Source of the DNA: Klebsiella pneumoniae
GTDB taxonomy: Bacteria; Pseudomonadota; Gammaproteobacteria; Steroidobacterales; Steroidobacteraceae
Assembly (NCBI GenBank): GCA_945873095.1
Contig: CAMCBU010000014.1
Span: 1 to 48,113, forward strand
Direction of reading: 5' to 3'
DNA length: 48,113 nucleotides
Position 1 is the first letter of the stretch; each line of letters opens with the position of its first letter. The notes below the pieces were generated by a model. It was not told where the DNA came from. It did not search any database and was given only the letters and a program-made list of their open reading frames with translations. A program made the position numbers and the translations under genes. Below, in pieces: positions 16,573 through 26,264 of this stretch.

Positions 16573-17595
16573 CTATAGCGCTTCGTTGGCGAGCGTTTCC
16601 ATATGAGCCACCGTTTTCTCGAAAGTCTCTGCGACACCGATCATCAGCACGCTGACGGGAGATGCTTGCCATGCAGCGAGACGTTGTCGAATGTTATCGA
16701 GAGAGCCGGTGACGGACAGCGCATCGGCCAATTCGTCAGGCACCGCGTCGACAGCTTCTCGTTGTCGACCCGAGAGCCATAAATCCTGGATACGCTGAGC
16801 GACTTCCGCGTAACCGGCACGTTCCAAGACACGCTTGTGAAAGTTATCGTCTTTTGCGCCCATGCCGCCGACATAGAGTGCGAGCATTTTTTTGACCGGC
16901 GCTAGCGCCACGGCCGGATCACTATCGGTGGAGAACGCGATCGATTGCAGGATCTCGAACCCTGCTCTTGCCGACTGCAAGGCAGGCTCGTAAATGTCGA
17001 ATCGATCGGGGGGAAGCATCAGAGGGAACCAGCCATCGAACTCATCGATGGCCAGAGCGACATTCTTTGGACCTTCCGCACCGAGGAACACTGGGATATC
17101 GCGACGAAGCGGGTGGGTGATACTCATCAGGCTTTTACCCAAGCCAGTTGAATCCGCGCCGCGATAGGGAAGTTGGTATTGTGCTCCGTCAAAGATAACC
17201 GGGGCGTCACGCGCGAGAATTTTCCTGAAGATCGCCAGCCATTCGCGGGTCCGCTCGAGTGGACGTTTGAACGGCCGTCCATACCAACCCTCGACGACTT
17301 GCGGCCCCGAAACGCCGACTCCCAAGCAAAGTCGACCACCACTGATATGGTCTAGCGTTATCGCGGTCATCGCTGCCGCCGCTGGCGTTCGTGCCGAGAT
17401 CTGCATGATCGCTGTGCCGAGTCGAATACGTTGCGTATGCGTTGCGATTGCAGCGAGTGGCGTGAAGACATCCGACCCATACGCTTCTGCAGTGCAGACG
17501 ATATCGAATCCAAGCGCCTCGGCTCGCTGCGCTAGCTCAACGAAGCGGTCAATGGGCTTGGCGCCCCAATAGCCCAAGTGCAGACCTAGTTTCAT
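16573..17595 (-). CDS. LLM-class flavin-dependent oxidoreductase (F420-type)
   Basis: A 340-aa luciferase-like TIM-barrel protein. Typical elements are the opening LGLHLGYWG, the EALGFDIVCTAEAYGSD strand-helix, the RIRLGTAIMQISARTPAAAAM segment and ISGGRLCLGVGVSGPQV. The last is most like coenzyme F420-dependent members; whether it uses F420 or FMN cannot be settled from sequence alone. The role is presumably oxidation or oxygenation of a small organic molecule. It is 35 bases upstream of the MHS transporter on the same strand, so the transporter may import its substrate. Confidence 0.82.
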   Translation of the reverse strand: MKLGLHLGYWGAKPIDRFVELAQRAEALGFDIVCTAEAYGSDVFTPLAAIATHTQRIRLGTAIMQISARTPAAAAMTAITLDHISGGRLCLGVGVSGPQVVEGWYGRPFKRPLERTREWLAIFRKILARDAPVIFDGAQYQLPYRGADSTGLGKSLMSITHPLRRDIPVFLGAEGPKNVALAIDEFDGWFPLMLPPDRFDIYEPALQSARAGFEILQSIAFSTDSDPAVALAPVKKMLALYVGGMGAKDDNFHKRVLERAGYAEVAQRIQDLWLSGRQREAVDAVPDELADALSVTGSLDNIRQRLAAWQASPVSVLMIGVAETFEKTVAHMETLANEAL

Positions 17596-17682
17596 ATTGC
17601 GTCCGAGGCGATGCAGGCGAGATGATGTTCAGACAATATCGCAGAGCCATCCCGACGGGTTGGCGTAATCGCGAGGGTGGGT

Positions 17683-17994
17683 ATGGAAGCAGTTGACGCC
17701 ATGGCGCCGTGGGCGGGTTTGCTCGGACTGATCGGCTTGTCGGGTCTGTTGAGTCTGCGGCACCCCGTCGCCGCAGACCGATCGGGTGGACTCGTCAGGC
17801 TATTCGGACTAGGGGGTCTACTCGGACTAGCCGGCTTTTGGATCCCCGGTGCCGGCGCGATGGGGGCGTTTGGGGCACTCGGACTCTGGAATCACCAACG
17901 ACCGAGTTATCACCGCTACGCCTGTCTCGGCTGGCTCGGCGTCGTGGGCGTGCCGTATCTTGTTGGCGCTTTATCGGCTTTGATGGTGCGATAG
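17683..17994 (+). CDS. Small hydrophobic membrane protein
   Basis: About 103 aa from the ATG at 17683, preceded by GAGGG. It is rich in Gly and Leu (LLGLIGLSGLLSL, LFGLGGLLGLAGFWIPGAGAMGAFGALGLW) and probably has three or four membrane segments, ending in VGVPYLVGALSALMV. The low complexity makes homology hard to judge and a chance open frame in GC-rich DNA is possible. It is alone on the plus strand between two minus-strand units. No function is assigned. Confidence 0.45.
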   Translation: MEAVDAMAPWAGLLGLIGLSGLLSLRHPVAADRSGGLVRLFGLGGLLGLAGFWIPGAGAMGAFGALGLWNHQRPSYHRYACLGWLGVVGVPYLVGALSALMVR

Positions 17995-18099
17995 CCGATT
18001 GAATTCACTCCTGACAGTAAGAAGTCGCTGACGAACAGTGTTCGCGACACCTCCATCGATAGCGCTTTGACGGACGCAACAAGCCGAGACATCGGAAGG

Positions 18100-18852
18100 T
18101 CAGGCGCTGTAGCCGCCGTCGATGCCGATGATCTGGCCGTTGATGTATCCGGCAGCCTCTGAGCACAAGAATTCGACAAGAGCAGCGACTTCCTGCGGTC
18201 GTCCCAGTCGCGGAAGCGGCGTTTTTTTGAGGCAGTCCGCTATAACGCCCTGAGCGACCTCACTTACGACGAAGGAGCTATGCACGATCCCGGCGTCGAT
18301 TACGCCCGGTGCAATTGCATTGCAGCGGACATTCCATGGGCCCGCTTCACGCGCAGCGAGACGAATGAGGCCGGCGACCGCCGTTTTCGGTACCGAGGAC
18401 ATGCCATCGTTCTCGAGAGTCCTCAATACCGCTGTGGTGACGAACGATGTCACCGTTCCACCGCCATTCGCTTTGAGCAGTGGCACGGCATGCTGAAGCA
18501 CATTGAAGGTGCCGATAACATCGGTTTCGAGAATACGACGAAAGTCCTTTGACTGCACTTCGAGTAGCGGACACAGCGGAATCGCTGGACCGGTAACCGA
18601 CACGACGTGACCTATTTTTGGTAGAAGATGCCGTGCTCGTGCGAAAAAGTCTTCGACCGATTTCGGCTCGGTGATGTCGATGTGCAGCGCCTAAGCAGAT
18701 TGCCCAGATGCACAAATCTTCGCGACCAGTTCATCGGCTTTATTCTTGTTCCGGTTGTAGCCCAGCAAAGTTGGGCGGTTTCTGCCAAGTTGCAAAGTCA
18801 CCGCTTCGCCTAAGCCGCCGGTCGCGCCAATGATGGCCACTGCGTCGTTCAT
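18100..18852 (-). pseudogene. SDR-family protein with in-frame amber stop
   Basis: Reading from the ATG at 18850-18852 gives an SDR start (IIGATGGLGEAV), then a TAG at codon 54 (18691-18693), then continues in the same frame through ALHIDITEP, VTGPAIPLC and the C-terminal NGQIIGIDGGYSA to 18100. Replacing TAG with CAG would give SAQALHIDIT, which fits the family, so a single C-to-T change is the simplest explanation. The catalytic motif is also altered: the YxxxK tyrosine is a serine (SSVPK). A shorter product from the GTG at 18601-18603 would lack the nucleotide-binding motif. It lies 30 bases after the Baeyer-Villiger-type gene, in the same unit. Confidence 0.7.
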
Positions 18853-18882
18853 GCGTCGGGTCCTCGGGGGATTGCCACTCGG

Positions 18883-20514
18883 TTACGCACGACGCTTGAA
18901 TTCGACCTCCGGAAATCCTGAACGCACAGATTCGCGCATCTTGTCGTAGTAGTTGTTGGCACCACCGAAATAAATGAGCACACGCGGTTTCTTGTCTTTC
19001 AAATTCGCGCCCATCATCCAAGAGTTCACCTTGTCGCCTTGAGCCATCAGAGTCATCTGATGGATCTCGGCAGTGTGCGCCGTCCATGCAGCCTCAGCGT
19101 CTGGTTTCGGATCACAGACATCGAGACTTTCGCGTTCCATTTTTTGAATGCAGTCGACGATATAGTGAATATTTTGCTCGATCGACGTGGGTAGATTTGC
19201 GAACGGCGCTTGCGGGCCGGTGATCATGAACAGGTTAGGGAAGCCAGATACGAACACTCCCATAATTGAGCTCGACTCGTCCTTCCATTTGTCTTTGAGC
19301 AGCAAGCCATCTCGCCCGCGAATAGGCAGCGCCTCCTGGGCGCCTGTGTAGGCCTGAAAACCTGTCGCGAGAACGATGATGTCGAATTCGTAAGACTGCT
19401 TTGTCGTACGGATTCCCGTCTCTGTGAATTCGACGATCGGTTCTCGTTCGTTGATGTCCACCAGCTTGACGTTATCTCGATTGAACGTCTCGAAATAACC
19501 ATGGTCGAGAGGCGGACGCTTAGCGAAAAACGGATAACCCTTCGGGGTCAGCAGGTCTGCAACTTCAGCATCTTTGACCTTCTCTTTCATCTTGCGAATG
19601 ATGAAATCGCCGACGACCTTGTTCGACTCGGCGTTCACGACGAGATCATCGAAGGTTTCGAAGACGAATCGAAAACTTCCGCGAGGCCAATGTTCCTCAA
19701 GAATCTTCTGCACTTCATCTGGTGGTGTGTCTGAGAGATTGCGCCCCACCGGGCTGTCGAAAGCCATGCCGAAGGAGTGGTTTCGACACTTCTGGATGAT
19801 CTGGTCGTAGTTAGCTTTGATTTCCTGATCCCACTCCGTCGTGATCGGTTTCTGGACGGCCGGCATGACGAAGTTGGCGGTACGCTGGAAGACGGTGACT
19901 TGCGCCGCGGTCTGCGCAACTACGGGTAGCATCTGCACGGTCGTTGCGCCGCTGCCGATGATGCCGATTCGCTTACCGGCGTAGTCGAGACCTTCAGGCC
20001 AACGCGCCGAGTGAAAACACGGGCCCTTGAACGTGTTCATGTTCTTGAATTCGGGCATCACAGGCTCGGAGATCATCCCCATCGCACTGATGAAGTAGCG
20101 ACAGGTGAAGCTCTCGCCGGCGTCGGTGCGAACCAGCCAGAGTCCGGTCTGTTCTTGGTAGTCAGCGCTGACAATCTTGGTGTTGAGCGTGATGTGCGGC
20201 CACATGTTGCATCGATCAGCTACAAAATGCATGTACCGAAGGTTTTCTTCCCAGCCCGGGTAGCGGACCGACCACTTCCACTCTTGCAAAAGCTCTTTGG
20301 AGAAGGTTAGGCAGTAGTAGTAACACTCGCTATCGCTGGCCGCTCCGGGATAACGGTTCCACGTCCAGGTGCCGCCGATGTCCGATGCTTTGTCGAAGAC
20401 CCGGATGGAAAGGCCGGCCTCGCGTACGTAGTGGATGAGTCCGAGACCGGCGAAGCCCGCTCCGATCGCGATGACGTCGAAATCAGCTTGGTTCTTGAGT
20501 TGCTCCGTAGCCAC
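18883..20514 (-). CDS. Baeyer-Villiger-type flavin monooxygenase
   Basis: A 543-aa class B flavoprotein monooxygenase that uses FAD, NADPH and O2, typically turning ketones into esters or lactones. The FAD motif GAGFAG is at 18-23, with the GGTWTWNRYPGAASD segment at 47-61. The Baeyer-Villiger fingerprint FKGPCFHSARWP is complete at 162-173, and a second Rossmann motif GSGATT lies at 187-192. It resembles phenylacetone and cyclohexanone monooxygenases in length and motif order. It is transcribed leftward from a divergent promoter shared with the PQQ dehydrogenase; that promoter carries two copies of the island's palindrome. The substrate is not predictable; a cyclic or branched ketone made by the pathway is inferred. 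Confidence 0.9.
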   Translation of the reverse strand: MATEQLKNQADFDVIAIGAGFAGLGLIHYVREAGLSIRVFDKASDIGGTWTWNRYPGAASDSECYYYCLTFSKELLQEWKWSVRYPGWEENLRYMHFVADRCNMWPHITLNTKIVSADYQEQTGLWLVRTDAGESFTCRYFISAMGMISEPVMPEFKNMNTFKGPCFHSARWPEGLDYAGKRIGIIGSGATTVQMLPVVAQTAAQVTVFQRTANFVMPAVQKPITTEWDQEIKANYDQIIQKCRNHSFGMAFDSPVGRNLSDTPPDEVQKILEEHWPRGSFRFVFETFDDLVVNAESNKVVGDFIIRKMKEKVKDAEVADLLTPKGYPFFAKRPPLDHGYFETFNRDNVKLVDINEREPIVEFTETGIRTTKQSYEFDIIVLATGFQAYTGAQEALPIRGRDGLLLKDKWKDESSSIMGVFVSGFPNLFMITGPQAPFANLPTSIEQNIHYIVDCIQKMERESLDVCDPKPDAEAAWTAHTAEIHQMTLMAQGDKVNSWMMGANLKDKKPRVLIYFGGANNYYDKMRESVRSGFPEVEFKRRA

Positions 20515-20566
20515 TGTAAAAGCCCTCCAAGAGCGTTCGTGAGATCCTCTGATCGATACTAGTTTT

Positions 20567-20585
20567 CTTGTTGGTAACTAGCAAG
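20567..20585. promoter_or_regulatory. Island operator copy 1 (CTTGYT-N7-ARCAAG)
   Basis: The 19-base element CTTGTTGGTAACTAGCAAG lies 53 bases before the monooxygenase start, in the divergent region with the PQQ dehydrogenase. Its arms CTTGTT/AGCAAG are an imperfect inverted repeat. It is nearly identical to the copy at 33318-33336 (16 of 19 bases). A TAAAAT at 20592-20597 is a plausible plus-strand -10 next to it. Confidence 0.6.
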
Positions 20586-20625
20586 TCCGAGTAAAATCGA
20601 GCCTCTGCTGTCCCGTTCAACTTGA

Positions 20626-20644
20626 CTTGTTGTCGTCAAACAAG
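20626..20644. promoter_or_regulatory. Island operator copy 2 (CTTGTT-N7-AACAAG)
   Basis: CTTGTTGTCGTCAAACAAG has perfect 6-base arms (CTTGTT/AACAAG) around seven bases and shares its first ten bases with the copy at 33318. It is centred 40 bases downstream, toward the PQQ dehydrogenase, of the centre of copy 1 (59 bases start to start). It is a likely binding site for a dimeric TetR-type regulator. Confidence 0.6.
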
Positions 20645-20689
20645 GCAACCTTTTCTCATCCAAAATCAAGTTTTTCCGGGGGGCTCGTC

Positions 20690-22867
20690 ATGTCCATTTC
20701 GATCGGACTTGTGGTCCGGTGCCTGACGCTGTTCGTTGTTGCGACGGCACCTACTCATCTCTTCGCTGCCGGGCTGTTTTCCGAGACGCAAGTGGCGCGT
20801 GGCAAAGCAGCCTACGCGCGTCACTGTACGGAGTGTCACCATGTCAGCCTGCGTGGTACGGGACATGGTCCTCCGCTGGTGGGCGCAAGTTTTTTTGGTA
20901 AGTGGAGCGGGCGCCCTGCTAACGAGCTCCTGCAATACATTCGAACCTCGATGTCCACCACGGTACCAGCGACAACTGGTGAGGGCGTATTTGCGGACAT
21001 GACGGCTCACGTGTTGCACGCCAACGGCGTGGCGGCGGGGGCTCGCGACATGACCTCGGCCAGCGCCATGCTGATCGCTCAGCCCGATGGGGCTACAGCG
21101 ACGTCCGTGCCGAAGGGCGCTGGAGCCGGCGTTGCTGCCGACGCTGCCGGCGGCGGGTCGGAGTCAGGCGCACGCGCTTGGGAAGGTGCGAGTGGGGTCA
21201 TGGAAGCGGCAGAGCGCGCGGGCCGCTGGATCAACCAGGCCACGCCCCCCTTGAGTATGGTCACCGATGAACTGCTGCGAAACCCGCCGGACTCAGCTTG
21301 GCTGAATTGGCGCCGCACCCAAGACGGGCAGGCTTATTCACCGTTGTCGCAAATCAATACTGGCAATGTTCGTGGTTTGAAGCTCGCATGGACTTTGACC
21401 ATGCGTGAAGGCAGCAATCAAGTCACGCCGTTGGTGCATGACGGTGTCATGTTCCTGACGCACCCGGCGAATCTCATACAAGCAATCGATGCAGCAACGG
21501 GCTCGCTGATCTGGGAGTATGCATATCCGCATCCGCCTGAGTCGAAAACACTGGGTGGCCCGACCCGTAACATCGCAATTTATAAAGATCGGCTATTCGT
21601 TGCGACATACGATGCTGCGCTGATCGCATTGGATACACGCACCGGCAAGTTGCTTTGGCGGACAACCAAAGCCGACTACACCAAGGGATACACCCATTCA
21701 GCCGGACCGATCATTGCCGATGGCGTCGTCGTCAGCGGTATCAATGGTTGTGAGCGCTTCAAGAAAGAGGGGTGCTTCATCACCGGGCACGACCCCGATA
21801 CGGGTGAGGAGCTATGGCGGACCTCGACGATTGCGCTACCCGGCGATCCAAACGATGCGAGCTGGGGTGGCGTGTCGCCCGAGTTACGTGGAGGTGGCGA
21901 TAACTGGATCGCTGGTTCGTACGACCCGAAGCTCAACTTGGTCTTTCTCGGCACGTCACAGCCGAAGCCTTGGGTGGCAGCAAGTCGCGGTATGAGCGTT
22001 CGATCTGATGCGCTTTATACCAACTCGACGCTGGCAATCGAGCCAAAAACGGGAAAGTTACGATGGTTCTTCCAACATATGCCGGGCGAGACGCTCGACA
22101 TGGAAACCGGCTTCGAGCGCGTACTGGTCGATCTCGCGGGCAAGCCATACTTAGTGACCGTCGGCAAGGATGGAATTCTTTGGAAGCTCGATCGACGCTC
22201 GGGCAAGTTCGTCGACTTTGCGGAGTTGCTGCCGCAAGATATTTTCAAAAAGCCGCTCGATAAGACAACCGGTCGTCTCGAGTACCGTGACGATATTGCT
22301 AATGCGAGGATTGGCGATACCGTCAGAGCCTGCCCCAGTATCTACGGTGGGCACAACTGGCAGGCGAGTGCTTTCAATCCAAAGCTTGCGACGCTGATCG
22401 TTCCATTGCATCAAACTTGCATGGAGTTTACGGGGCGAAAAGTCGAGTTCGCCGAGGGTGGCGGTGGTTACGGTGGGGAGTCGACTATTCAGCCGATGCC
22501 CGGGGCGAACGGCATGCTCGGGCGACTCACGTCGGTTGATTTGCGAGATTTATCGGTCAAGTGGTCGCATACCCAACGGGCTATGTTCTTGACCGGAGTT
22601 TTGAACACGGCAGGCGGCTTGACCTTCGTCGGTGATTTAGACCGCTACTTCAAGGCCTTTGATACCCAAACGGGCGAAGTTCGGTGGCAAGCTCGTTTGG
22701 GCTCGCCTCTACATGGATATGCCGTGACTTATTCCGTCGCAGGCAAGCAGTATGTCGCAGTCCCCACAGGTATGGGTGTCTTCAAGCTGATGACTGCGCG
22801 CGAGGCGCCGGACATTTATCAACCCTCGGGTGGTAACGCCATCTACGTTTTCGAATTACCGGAATAA
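20690..22867 (+). CDS. Cytochrome c/PQQ-dependent dehydrogenase
   Basis: A periplasmic quinoprotein of about 725 aa. A signal peptide (residues 1-28) is followed by a cytochrome c domain with CTECH at 46-50, then a Gly/Ala-rich linker at about 140-190. An eight-bladed PQQ propeller fills the rest, with repeated tryptophan-docking segments such as AIDAATGSLIWEY, ALDTRTGKLLWRT and AFDTQTGEVRWQA. The haem domain lies N-terminal, whereas type II quinohaemoprotein alcohol dehydrogenases carry it at the C-terminus. The usual adjacent Cys-Cys pair of methanol dehydrogenase is not seen. It probably oxidises an alcohol and passes electrons to the respiratory chain. The ATG at 20690 (GGGGGG upstream, signal peptide directly after) is preferred to an upstream TTG. 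Confidence 0.85.
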   Translation: MSISIGLVVRCLTLFVVATAPTHLFAAGLFSETQVARGKAAYARHCTECHHVSLRGTGHGPPLVGASFFGKWSGRPANELLQYIRTSMSTTVPATTGEGVFADMTAHVLHANGVAAGARDMTSASAMLIAQPDGATATSVPKGAGAGVAADAAGGGSESGARAWEGASGVMEAAERAGRWINQATPPLSMVTDELLRNPPDSAWLNWRRTQDGQAYSPLSQINTGNVRGLKLAWTLTMREGSNQVTPLVHDGVMFLTHPANLIQAIDAATGSLIWEYAYPHPPESKTLGGPTRNIAIYKDRLFVATYDAALIALDTRTGKLLWRTTKADYTKGYTHSAGPIIADGVVVSGINGCERFKKEGCFITGHDPDTGEELWRTSTIALPGDPNDASWGGVSPELRGGGDNWIAGSYDPKLNLVFLGTSQPKPWVAASRGMSVRSDALYTNSTLAIEPKTGKLRWFFQHMPGETLDMETGFERVLVDLAGKPYLVTVGKDGILWKLDRRSGKFVDFAELLPQDIFKKPLDKTTGRLEYRDDIANARIGDTVRACPSIYGGHNWQASAFNPKLATLIVPLHQTCMEFTGRKVEFAEGGGGYGGESTIQPMPGANGMLGRLTSVDLRDLSVKWSHTQRAMFLTGVLNTAGGLTFVGDLDRYFKAFDTQTGEVRWQARLGSPLHGYAVTYSVAGKQYVAVPTGMGVFKLMTAREAPDIYQPSGGNAIYVFELPE

Positions 22868-22884
22868 AGTGACACCACATCATC

Positions 22885-24093
22885 ATGTCTGATGCATTTA
22901 TTTTTGATCATGTTCGGACGCCTCGCGGACGCGGCAAGTCCGACGGTTCCTTACACTCCATTACACCGATGAGTTTGATGGCTCAGACGCTGGCGGAATT
23001 GCGTAATCGCAATAGCCTCGACACCCGTTTCGTGGATGATATCGTACTCGGCTGTGTATCGCCCGTCGGCGAGCAGGGCGCAAATATCGCGCGAGTTGCG
23101 ACGCTGATCGCCGGTTACGACGAGTGCGTTGCCGGACAACAGGTTAACCGGTTTTGCGCTTCTGGCCTGGAAGCAATCAATATTGCAGCCGGACAGGTCA
23201 TGAGTGGACAATCGATCGCCGCGATCGGAGGCGGCGTCGAATCGATGTCCCGCGTCGCGATGGGTTCTGACGGCGGTGCGTGGTACTCAGATCCCGCTGT
23301 CTCCTATCCTGCTTACTACGTGCCGCAAGGGATCGGCGCCGATCTGATCGCGACCATGGATGGCTACGATCGTGCGCGACTGGATGGTTTTGCCGCCGAA
23401 AGCCAGCGTCGTGCAACACTTGCGTGGAACGAAGGCCGGTTTGCCAAATCGGTCATACCTGTTCGAAATATCGTCGGAGAGATCGTTCTCGCCCGTGATG
23501 AGCATATCCGCGCGGATACTACGATCGATTCGCTAGGCCAACTCAAGCCAGCATTTGCGATCCCGGGCGAAAAGCTGGGCTTTGACGTCGTAGCTCAATT
23601 GCGTTATCCCCAAGTCGAATCGATCAACCATATACATACCGCTGGAAATTCCAGTGGCATCGTCGATGGCGCAGCAGCGGTGCTAGTCGGTGGCACCTAT
23701 TTCGCCAGTGTCTCCGGATTGAAGCCACGCGCTCGGATTCGAGCCTTCACATCAATAGGTAGCGAGCCCGCCATCATGCTGACGGGCCCGGCGTTGGTCA
23801 CCGAGAAATTGCTGAGGCGGGCCGGTATGACGATCGGCGATATCGATCTTTTCGAAATCAATGAAGCATTTGCTGCAGTCGCACTGCGATTCATCACCCA
23901 TTTTGACTTGCCACCTGATCGGGTCAACGTCAACGGCGGCGCGATCGCGATGGGACATCCACTTGGCGCAACGGGGGCGATGATACTCGGCACCGTGCTG
24001 GATGAACTGGAGCGTCAGGATTTGAATACCGCGCTCGTCACGCTTTGCGTTGGCGCGGGCATGGGCACGGCCACCATCATTGAGCGGGTTTGA
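22885..24093 (+). CDS. Thiolase (acetyl-CoA C-acyltransferase)
   Basis: A 402-aa thiolase that cleaves 3-ketoacyl-CoA in the last step of beta-oxidation. The acylated cysteine is C91 (VNRFCASGLEA), the base and oxyanion region is NGGAIAMGHPLGATGA, and the second cysteine is in TLCVGAGMG. The NEAFAAVALRF segment is also standard. Length matches degradative thiolases (390-400). It follows the PQQ dehydrogenase by 17 bases and is followed by the FadB/J-type gene with a 4-base gap, giving a FadA/FadB-like module in one operon. Confidence 0.93.
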   Translation: MSDAFIFDHVRTPRGRGKSDGSLHSITPMSLMAQTLAELRNRNSLDTRFVDDIVLGCVSPVGEQGANIARVATLIAGYDECVAGQQVNRFCASGLEAINIAAGQVMSGQSIAAIGGGVESMSRVAMGSDGGAWYSDPAVSYPAYYVPQGIGADLIATMDGYDRARLDGFAAESQRRATLAWNEGRFAKSVIPVRNIVGEIVLARDEHIRADTTIDSLGQLKPAFAIPGEKLGFDVVAQLRYPQVESINHIHTAGNSSGIVDGAAAVLVGGTYFASVSGLKPRARIRAFTSIGSEPAIMLTGPALVTEKLLRRAGMTIGDIDLFEINEAFAAVALRFITHFDLPPDRVNVNGGAIAMGHPLGATGAMILGTVLDELERQDLNTALVTLCVGAGMGTATIIERV

Positions 24094-24097
24094 GAAC

Positions 24098-26257
24098 GTG
24101 ATCACCAAACACTTTTCGTTGATTGTCGATCACGATGGGATCGCATCTTTGCTGCTTGATGTGCCGAATGGGCCTTTGAATCCGTTATCCGACGAGTTCG
24201 TCACCGAGCTCGACTCAGCCGTTGAGCTGTTGGCTGGACGCTCCGATGTGCGCGGCATTCTTGTCAGCTCCGCTAAATCGACGGCATTCGCGGCGGGCTG
24301 GAATCTCAAGTCGCTGCTGACTCAACTCGAGTCCTCGGACGATGCCGCTTCGCTTTACGCGACGACAGGCGGGTTGTCTCGGGCGCTTCGTCGACTCGAA
24401 ACCTGTGGTAAGCCCGTAGCTGCGGCCATCAACGGACTGGCACTGGGTGGTGGGCTCGAATTGGCGCTCGCTTGCCATTATCGTGTTTTAGCCGATCACC
24501 CTGCTGCGAAGGTCGGTCTGCCCGAGGTGAAGGTTGGCTTACTGCCCGGTGCTGGCGGCACCCAGCGATTGCCGCGACTCATCGGAGTCGAACCCGCTGT
24601 ACGATTGATGTTGGACGGTAGTTCTGTTACGCCGCAAGAGGCCCTTCAGTTAGGTATCGTTCACGAGGTGGCATCCGCAGAGGCAGTGGCTGCCAGGGCG
24701 CGCGCGTGGTTGCTTTCGGTGGAGCGGGTGGCGCAGCCTTGGGATGTTACAGACACCAAGCCCGCTGGCGGTGCTCTGTCGCCTTTGCAGAATAACTTGC
24801 TGCAACTATTCATGCTTGCGGTTCCTGAAGTCACACGTAAGTCGATGCGGAATCATCCTGCGCCGCTTGCCATACTCTCGTGCGTCTATGAGGGTCTGCA
24901 GTTACCGTTTGATCGCGGTCTAGATATCGAGCGGCAGCAATTTGCCTTGCTAGCATCAAAACCGGAAGCGAAAAATCTAATTCGCACCATGTTCATCAAC
25001 AAAGGCAGAGCCGAGAAGCTCAGTCGGCGTCCCGTAGAGATCCAAGCAAAGCCGGTCGCTAAGGTGGCGATCCTTGGAGCCGGCATGATGGGCGCGGGAC
25101 TAAGTCATGTCCTAGCAAGAGCTGGCTGCGTCGTTGGTGTACTTGATCAAAGTCTGGAGTTGGCGCAGCGGGCGTCGATGCATGCAGACAAGCTTTTGCA
25201 AAAAGATCGACAAGCTGGCAGGTTGAGTGAATCGACCGCAAAAGAGATCCTGTCGCGTATCTGTCCTACCACACGCTATGAAGATCTTGCGGGTAGCGAG
25301 TTCGTCATCGAAGCGGTGTTCGAGAGCCGAGCTGTCAAAGCGGAAGCGATTCGACGGGCCGAGGCGGTCATCGATCGCGAGGCGGTTTTTGCTACCAACA
25401 CCTCGACTCTACCCGTTACCGGTCTAGCGGCAGCTTCATCTAGGCCAAACCGTTTCATTGGAATGCATTTCTTTTCACCTGTAGAGCGTATGCCGCTGGT
25501 CGAGATTATTCGCAGCAAAACAACTGACGATACTACGCTCGCGTGGACGCTCGACTTAGCTCGCCGCCTTGGAAAAACGCCGATCGTCGTCAACGATAGC
25601 CGTGGTTTTTTCACGAGCCGCGTCTTTGGCACATATTGCTATGAAGGTCAGATGTTGCTGCAGGAGGGAGTCAGTCCCGCGTTGATCGAAAACGCCGGAC
25701 GTTTTGCCGGCATGCCGGTCGGGCCGTTAGCGGTGATGGATGAAGTCTCCTTGGAGTTGCAATACAACGTCGTCCAGCAGACGCGCGAGGACCTCGGTGC
25801 AGACTTTGTCTATCCAGCGAGCTGGAATGTCCTGCGATATTTCGTCGAGGACCTCAAACGTCTGGGACGAAAAGCCGGCGCCGGCTTTTACGAGTATCCC
25901 GTTGCTGGCAAGAAGTATCTCTGGCCTGGTCTTGCAAAGGAGTATCCCGTTGCGAAAGTGCAGCGCTCTCTTGATGAGGTCAAGCAGCGCTTGCTAGTGA
26001 TTCAATCACTGGAAACTGCACGTTGTCTGCAAGAAGGAGTGCTGACGAGTTACTCGGACGGTGATCTTGGCTCCATCCTCGGTTGGGGATACCCTGCGTA
26101 TACCGGCGGCGCACTGTCTTACATCGACACGCTCGGCGTCAGAAACTTCGTTGAAGTGTGCAAGCGTATGGCGGTTTCTGCTGGTCCGCGGTACGAGCCT
26201 TGCTCCTTGCTGATTGATATGGCCAAGAAAAATACTCGCTTCCGAGATATCGCGTGA
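24098..26257 (+). CDS. FadB/FadJ-type enoyl-CoA hydratase/3-hydroxyacyl-CoA dehydrogenase
   Basis: A 719-aa bifunctional beta-oxidation protein. The N-terminal crotonase domain (about 1-190) has the oxyanion segment [16 protein letters not shown] and both catalytic glutamates (GGLEL and LPEVKVG). The NAD domain starts at about 322 ([21 protein letters not shown]) and holds NTSTLPV and the catalytic [15 protein letters not shown]. Two C-terminal 3-hydroxyacyl-CoA dehydrogenase domains follow, ending in the typical [15 protein letters not shown]. The GTG at 24098 is chosen: it is 4 bases past the thiolase stop and the hydratase domain begins at once. It converts enoyl-CoA to 3-ketoacyl-CoA for the adjacent thiolase. 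Confidence 0.92.
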   Translation: MITKHFSLIVDHDGIASLLLDVPNGPLNPLSDEFVTELDSAVELLAGRSDVRGILVSSAKSTAFAAGWNLKSLLTQLESSDDAASLYATTGGLSRALRRLETCGKPVAAAINGLALGGGLELALACHYRVLADHPAAKVGLPEVKVGLLPGAGGTQRLPRLIGVEPAVRLMLDGSSVTPQEALQLGIVHEVASAEAVAARARAWLLSVERVAQPWDVTDTKPAGGALSPLQNNLLQLFMLAVPEVTRKSMRNHPAPLAILSCVYEGLQLPFDRGLDIERQQFALLASKPEAKNLIRTMFINKGRAEKLSRRPVEIQAKPVAKVAILGAGMMGAGLSHVLARAGCVVGVLDQSLELAQRASMHADKLLQKDRQAGRLSESTAKEILSRICPTTRYEDLAGSEFVIEAVFESRAVKAEAIRRAEAVIDREAVFATNTSTLPVTGLAAASSRPNRFIGMHFFSPVERMPLVEIIRSKTTDDTTLAWTLDLARRLGKTPIVVNDSRGFFTSRVFGTYCYEGQMLLQEGVSPALIENAGRFAGMPVGPLAVMDEVSLELQYNVVQQTREDLGADFVYPASWNVLRYFVEDLKRLGRKAGAGFYEYPVAGKKYLWPGLAKEYPVAKVQRSLDEVKQRLLVIQSLETARCLQEGVLTSYSDGDLGSILGWGYPAYTGGALSYIDTLGVRNFVEVCKRMAVSAGPRYEPCSLLIDMAKKNTRFRDIA

Positions 26258-26264
26258 TTCGATC

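Noticed and set aside
18691-18693. TAG as a recoded (pyrrolysine) codon
   Set aside because: No pyl genes or recoding structure were seen and the protein also lacks its catalytic Tyr, so a nonsense mutation is simpler.
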